Assembly (NCBI GenBank): GCA_946479335.1 | Contig: CAMLFP010000198.1 | Location: forward strand, 1-10,062 | Length of the DNA stretch: 10,062 nucleotides | Origin: an uncultured Archangium sp. | GTDB taxonomy: Bacteria > Myxococcota > Myxococcia > Myxococcales > Myxococcaceae | Direction: 5' to 3' | Shown: in pieces, positions 7,501-10,062 of the stretch | How the letters are laid out: each line of letters opens with the position of its first letter | Numbering within the stretch: position 1 is the first letter of the stretch | Notes under the pieces: model-generated | What the model saw: only the letters and a program-made list of their open reading frames with translations | What the model was told of the DNA's origin: nothing | Databases searched by the model: none | Made by a program: the position numbers and the translations under genes

Positions 7501-7907
7501 TCGTGCGCCAGGTAGAAGGTGACCTTGTCCGCGTCCTTGAAGTCGGGGAACTCGCGCAAGATGCGGTTGTAGATGCTCATCGCCTTCTGCTTGAGCAGCT
7601 TGGTCTCGGGCGAGACCATCGCGCCCTTCTGATCGGGCGGCCGCGTCTCCGCCTGCAGGTAATAGACGTAGCGGCTCTTCTCGACGTACAGCTCCGCGAG
7701 GCGGAACTGGAGGTCGGGCAGGTACGGCGCGTTGCGCGACTTCGCGATCAGCTTGTCGGTCTCGCCGATGGAGCGATCGACCTTGAAGATGTCGCGGCGC
7801 AGCTTCTCGACGAGCTCCGCCTTCTCCTTCTGCTTGGTGACCAGCGGGTTCTCGAGCTTCGAGTTGGGCGCCTGCGAGAGTGCGACGGCGAGGAGGAGGG
7901 CGATCAT
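4545..7907 (-). CDS. gltD: GltD (AgmU)/NfsD-like periplasmic TPR protein
   Basis: The 1120-aa product is alpha-helical throughout. After a short leader (MIALLLAVALSQAP) comes a charged helix and the segment APYLPDLQFRLAELYVEKSR (60-79), which I associate with the AgmU/GltD/NfsD family. TPR-like units follow at about 105-210, with more helical repeats to about 445. An Ala/Lys-rich linker (about 447-487) leads to further TPR-like helices (about 500-830), a less regular part with paired Cys near 955 and 972, and three classical TPRs at about 1010-1110. M. xanthus GltD is a periplasmic TPR protein of similar size in the gliding machine, and NfsD is its sporulation paralogue. ATG 7907 overlaps the stop of the GltC-like gene (ATGA), with GGAG 8 nt upstream. 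The symbol gltD here means the gliding gene, not glutamate synthase. Glt and Nfs subfamilies cannot be separated by eye. Confidence 0.75.
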   Translation of the reverse strand: MIALLLAVALSQAPNSKLENPLVTKQKEKAELVEKLRRDIFKVDRSIGETDKLIAKSRNAPYLPDLQFRLAELYVEKSRYVYYLQAETRPPDQKGAMVSPETKLLKQKAMSIYNRILREFPDFKDADKVTFYLAHEQREMGDFDAMLKTQADLIAKYPSSPLRLDSEQILGDYWFDKADLKQAEAHYRAILDAPPSPVHDLARYKMGWIRVNQANFNDAVTYFEAAAASAPLPGVDVQKALSVKREALLDLVYSYTEARPPKGALQYFEKLSDSRATFSLALDKLGNRYFVKSQYEWAIPALRKLLEIQPDPELEVERVEKLYDSLKASKGKVLPKAEDVGYLVRAAVQNKTDPALDEPNRKKILTELEEMARDLSTTIHVAAQKKEDKALYGDAAAAYEVYLSLFRPKQYATVMMQNRADALFAARRYPEAARQFEELAKYLDSTRAGAKETKEEAAAKDAAVKDAAKNSKLAAAASVASAGTRTIGGEMKTHEEALYGALLSHYSALKPGDVERLNAFEVADARQALKLLGAQYIARYATSPHALEVKFNIARATYEDGEYKKSAELFKEFALSHPDHKDAPVAGNLAFDSLRQINDFKGIEEYGKAFLASNLPAPFKADVQKILTQSKSDALGELALKSSEETGDVITGLLKVADENKGQEIGEKALYGAFAAARDKRDLRKEREIGERFVKEYAKSQFLSDVMITLGRHAAEAGRFQDAAQWFEQMGRQFAGDATGLDSLLSSARLRTAMGDYPGAIKVLESTLEQAGPRKAEVLVLMAQTQMKMKEPAKARSTAEQALKLDKTNATAAGIVAEVAAANPNERIEPLVAMMTTVTNSPNGTGDDAAKGLWYVGDILYRQFKALPADKVEEKVAALQQMQGVFQQAASMGSAEWAVASLWRIGNGLANIADAVEATPVPAGLKPAEIEQFRAAVKAQVDPLKANAENAYATCVSRAETLEVFTPAAIGCRKRVDEAQSPLKGPPAERAVNVEELQKKAETSQGAADFEALGLAYLGAGQVNNAILNLNRAIEIDDARASAHSALGYALLLSGDAAAARAEYGRALEADPTFDKARGNLAALLCRYLDVDGAKRELGVVKDQAALNGAEVDGEWRSCK
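4557..4561 (-). promoter_or_regulatory. Ribosome binding site that sets the start of the 180-aa lipoprotein
   Basis: The minus strand reads GGAGG here, inside the last codons of the GltD-like gene and 8 nt before GTG 4548. It decides between the two in-frame GTG codons, since the one at 4563 would overlap the site. Together with the GTGA overlap it indicates translational coupling. Confidence 0.65.
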
Positions 7908-9436
7908 TTCGCGGTCTCCTCGATGCAGCGCGACTTGAGCGAGAACCGGTAGTCACGGAGCTCGTCGTTCCAGTATTCGTCGTCGAACTTGAAGGCCACT
8001 TCGTCGTCCTTGAGGGGCTCCTCTTCGATGAGCGGCACGAGCTTGCTGCCCTTCTTCACGCGCTCGTACAGCTTGAGGCCCACTTCGTATTCCATGAGGC
8101 GCACCTGCTCGGCGGCGCGCAACAGGCGATCGGCCTCGTCACGCACGGCCTCGTCGAGGCGCTGGTTGTAGACGCGCAGCCCCTCCGCGCGCGCCAGGTC
8201 GTACAGCCGCGTGAGGTAGGTGAAGAGCTCGTTGCCGAACGAACCCGCGTAGCGCCCGACGTTCTCGCCCTCGCGCTCCAGCAGCTCGAGGAACTTCTTC
8301 GCGCGCCGGGTGCTGCCGTGCGCCGACGCCGCGCGCAGCAGCCGCGGGTCTTGCGTCAGATCTTCACGCTCACGCACCGCCTCCAGCGAGTCGGCGTACT
8401 TGCGCGTCAGCTCCTTCGCCGCGCGCTTGGCCGGGAGGTAGTGGCACAGGTCGCGGTAGACGAACGCCTTGAGCAGGTACTTGTCGGGCTGGAACTCGTC
8501 GCGGAACGACGGCGCGTCGAGCGTGGTCAGCAGGCCCATCGCGATGTGGATCTGCCCGAGCTGGTACCGCGTCCACGCCTCCTCCAGGTAGAGCGTCGCG
8601 CGGCCGGGGTCCAACTCCGACAGCTTCACGAGGTTGTACGCGTCGAGCGCGCCCTGGTAGTCCTGCAGCTCGTAGCGGAGCCGCGCGACCGCGAGCATCG
8701 AGTCGTTGCGCGCCTCCTGCGTGAGCTTCTCGTCCTTCCCCAGCGCGAAGAACTCATCGACCATCTCCTTGGGGAGATCCTTCTTCGCGCTGCGCAGCCG
8801 CGTGACGAGCATCGCGTACTTGGCGCGCGAGGCCTCGGCGGAGTCTTCAGGCAGCTTCGAGAAGTGCGTGGTGGCCCAGCGCTCGTTGCCGACGCGCAGG
8901 TCGACGAGGCCCTGCTGGTAGTGCGCGTAGCCTGCGACCTCCTCGGGGAGGAAGCCCAGGTCGAGCGCGCCGAAGATCTGCTCGTCGATGAGCGTCTCGT
9001 CGTGCGGCAGGTCGGTGAGCTTGCGCAGCTCCTCGAGCGCCTTGGGCAACACCGCCGGGTTGGTGCGCTCACGCGCGATGCGCGCCAGGTACACCGCGCC
9101 CGCGTGCCGCAGGTTCAGTTCGATGAGCGACTTCGCGAGGAAGAACTGCGCCCACGCGAAGTTCTCGTCGGTCGAAGGCACGTTCTGCACGTAGTCGAAC
9201 AGCTTCGCTGCGGCGCCCTTCGGGTTGCCGCCGAAGTAGTCCTGCAGGGCGGCGTCGAAGAGCTTCGGGTCGATCTTCTTCGGCTGCGCGGGCGCGGCAG
9301 GCGCCGCAGCGGCAGCGGGGGTGCCCGACGAACCGGCCGCCGCAGCGGCCGCCGCGTCACCGAGGCCGGCGTCAGCGACGCCCTGCGCGAGCGCGCGCGC
9401 CGGAGCCAACAACATCAAGGAGAGAACGGGTCTCAT
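7904..9436 (-). CDS. gltC: GltC/NfsC-like periplasmic protein
   Basis: The 510-aa product begins MRPVLSLMLLAPARALAQ, a signal peptide with a likely cleavage site ALA|Q after residue 17 and no lipobox, so a soluble periplasmic protein is expected. Residues 20-52 are an Ala/Pro/Gly low-complexity linker. Residues 55-480 are helical and TPR-like (for example FDAALQDYFGGNPKGAAAKL and AGYAHYQQGLVDLRVGNERW). The C-terminus ends in a distinctive charged and aromatic motif, YWNDELRDYRFSLKSRC (488-504), which I associate with the GltC family. In M. xanthus GltC is a soluble periplasmic protein that works with the barrels GltA and GltB; NfsC is the sporulation counterpart. ATG 9436 has a GAGGA upstream and follows the barrel gene by 9 nt. 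The same barrel-then-C order supports the call. Glt versus Nfs cannot be decided here. Confidence 0.75.
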   Translation of the reverse strand: MRPVLSLMLLAPARALAQGVADAGLGDAAAAAAAGSSGTPAAAAAPAAPAQPKKIDPKLFDAALQDYFGGNPKGAAAKLFDYVQNVPSTDENFAWAQFFLAKSLIELNLRHAGAVYLARIARERTNPAVLPKALEELRKLTDLPHDETLIDEQIFGALDLGFLPEEVAGYAHYQQGLVDLRVGNERWATTHFSKLPEDSAEASRAKYAMLVTRLRSAKKDLPKEMVDEFFALGKDEKLTQEARNDSMLAVARLRYELQDYQGALDAYNLVKLSELDPGRATLYLEEAWTRYQLGQIHIAMGLLTTLDAPSFRDEFQPDKYLLKAFVYRDLCHYLPAKRAAKELTRKYADSLEAVREREDLTQDPRLLRAASAHGSTRRAKKFLELLEREGENVGRYAGSFGNELFTYLTRLYDLARAEGLRVYNQRLDEAVRDEADRLLRAAEQVRLMEYEVGLKLYERVKKGSKLVPLIEEEPLKDDEVAFKFDDEYWNDELRDYRFSLKSRCIEETAK

Positions 9437-9445
9437 CGCCTGTCC

Positions 9446-10062
9446 TCACTCCGTCGCGCTGAAGTTGAAGCCCAGACCGAACGTGATGGTCATCACGTTG
9501 GTGAGCTGCACCGAGCCGCCTCCGACAGGGATCACCACGTTGTCGGTCACGTCGAGCCGCAGGCTGACGTACTTGTTGATGAAGATGCGCGCGCCGCCGC
9601 CGATGTTGACGCCGGGCCGCCACACGTTGGTGAACTTGAAGACCGACGCGCCCAGCAGCAAGAACGCCTCGATGTGCCACACCGCTTTGTTCAGCACCGA
9701 GAGCTTTCCGTAGAACGGCTTCCACATCAGGTCGGAGCCGAAGAAGAACTGCACCTCGTCGAACGCCGTCGGCAGCACGCCGAAGTCGCGCTCGAGCTGC
9801 TCACGCAGGCCGGTCTTCGCCGAGTACGAGTAGCCGAACCGGCCGATCTGCCACGCGAAGTGGTCGGTGAAGTGCGCGGTGTAGCTGACCTGCCCGTAGA
9901 GGCCCTTGTAGAAGGCGTCGAGCGGCAGCACGCCGCCCGACAGGGTGATCTCATGCTGCATGCGGAACGCGCGCTTCTGCACCGCGCTCACCGTGCCCGG
10001 GTTCTCGAGCTCCTCGAGCTGCGCCAGCGCCGGCGTGGCGATCAACAGACACAACCCAACAG
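9446..10062 (-). CDS. Outer-membrane beta-barrel protein (CglE/GltA/GltB-type family), 5' end beyond the window
   Basis: The frame is open to the right edge, so the true start lies outside. A TTG at 10052-10054 is inside the signal peptide rather than a likely start. The visible N-terminus VGLCLLIATPALAQ is the end of a signal peptide with cleavage ALA|Q. The mature part of about 188 residues alternates hydrophobic and polar residues and carries landmarks of the myxobacterial outer-membrane barrel family: LPLDAFYKG, YTAHFTDHFAWQIG, FGVLPTAF, PFYGKL, RPGVNIGGGARIF and SLRLDV. It ends in FGLGFNFSATE, close to the usual C-terminal Phe signal for barrel assembly. The size fits about eight strands and is nearer to CglE than to the larger GltA/GltB as I remember them. 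In M. xanthus such barrels anchor the gliding (Glt) or sporulation (Nfs) machine in the outer membrane. A second barrel gene may lie upstream. Confidence 0.85.
   Translation of the reverse strand, partial: VGLCLLIATPALAQLEELENPGTVSAVQKRAFRMQHEITLSGGVLPLDAFYKGLYGQVSYTAHFTDHFAWQIGRFGYSYSAKTGLREQLERDFGVLPTAFDEVQFFFGSDLMWKPFYGKLSVLNKAVWHIEAFLLLGASVFKFTNVWRPGVNIGGGARIFINKYVSLRLDVTDNVVIPVGGGSVQLTNVMTITFGLGFNFSATE

Larger units (their letters stand above)
1275..10062 (-). other. Glt/Nfs-like envelope operon, translationally coupled
   Basis: Six certain genes and one possible small gene are packed on one strand. Junctions in transcription order are: a 9-nt gap (barrel to GltC-like), ATGA at 7904-7907, GTGA at 4545-4548, ATGA at 4006-4009, a 3-nt gap, and a possible GTGA at 1439-1442. 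No internal promoter or terminator is seen, and the gaps are too short for one. All products carry export signals of some kind: a signal peptidase I type on the barrel and GltC-like protein, lipoboxes on two proteins, and short leaders on the two largest TPR proteins. The promoter must lie to the right of the window. Confidence 0.7.

Noticed and set aside
4530..7952. A very long open frame on the plus strand (about 1140 codons) opposite the GltD-like gene
   Set aside because: Its translation is dominated by Arg, Leu, Val, His and Gln with no domain, typical of the antisense frame of a GC-rich gene. The minus-strand product has a leader, TPR motifs and coupled junctions.

Overview
The window is GC-rich (roughly two thirds G+C by eye), gene-dense DNA. 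Every gene I can support is on the minus strand, so transcription runs from right to left. The protein families, the GC-biased codon use and the short gene junctions point to a myxobacterium (Myxococcota, formerly Deltaproteobacteria). I cannot name the genus from sequence alone. I see no tRNA, rRNA, mobile element, CRISPR array or integration scar.

Region 1 (about 1275-10062) looks like one long operon for a cell-envelope assembly. In order of transcription it holds: an outer-membrane beta-barrel protein of the family that includes the gliding protein CglE and, I believe, GltA/GltB (5' end outside the window); a 510-aa periplasmic helical-repeat protein resembling GltC/NfsC; a 1120-aa TPR protein resembling GltD (AgmU)/NfsD; a 180-aa lipoprotein; a 208-aa coiled-coil lipoprotein; a 646-aa protein made almost wholly of TPRs (positionally like GltE/AglT); and a possible 55-codon Cys-rich peptide. 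The junctions are 4-nt ATGA or GTGA overlaps or gaps of 3-9 nt, which suggests translational coupling and fixed stoichiometry.

In Myxococcus xanthus, proteins of these families form the outer-membrane and periplasmic parts of the Glt gliding-motility machine and of the related Nfs machine needed for spore-coat formation. The contiguous barrel-C-D arrangement resembles nfs more than the split glt loci. All exported products here would sit in the outer membrane or periplasm. The inner-membrane motor (AglRQS-like) and the GltG/GltJ-like parts are not in the window. Two small lipoproteins between the D-like and the last TPR gene are components I cannot name.

Region 2 (1147-1274) is a short spacer with no convincing terminator or promoter. 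Region 3 (1-1146) is the N-terminal 382 codons of a GAF-PAS-PAS sensory protein that runs off the left edge. It is probably a sensor kinase or other signalling protein, and a functional link to the envelope operon is unproven.
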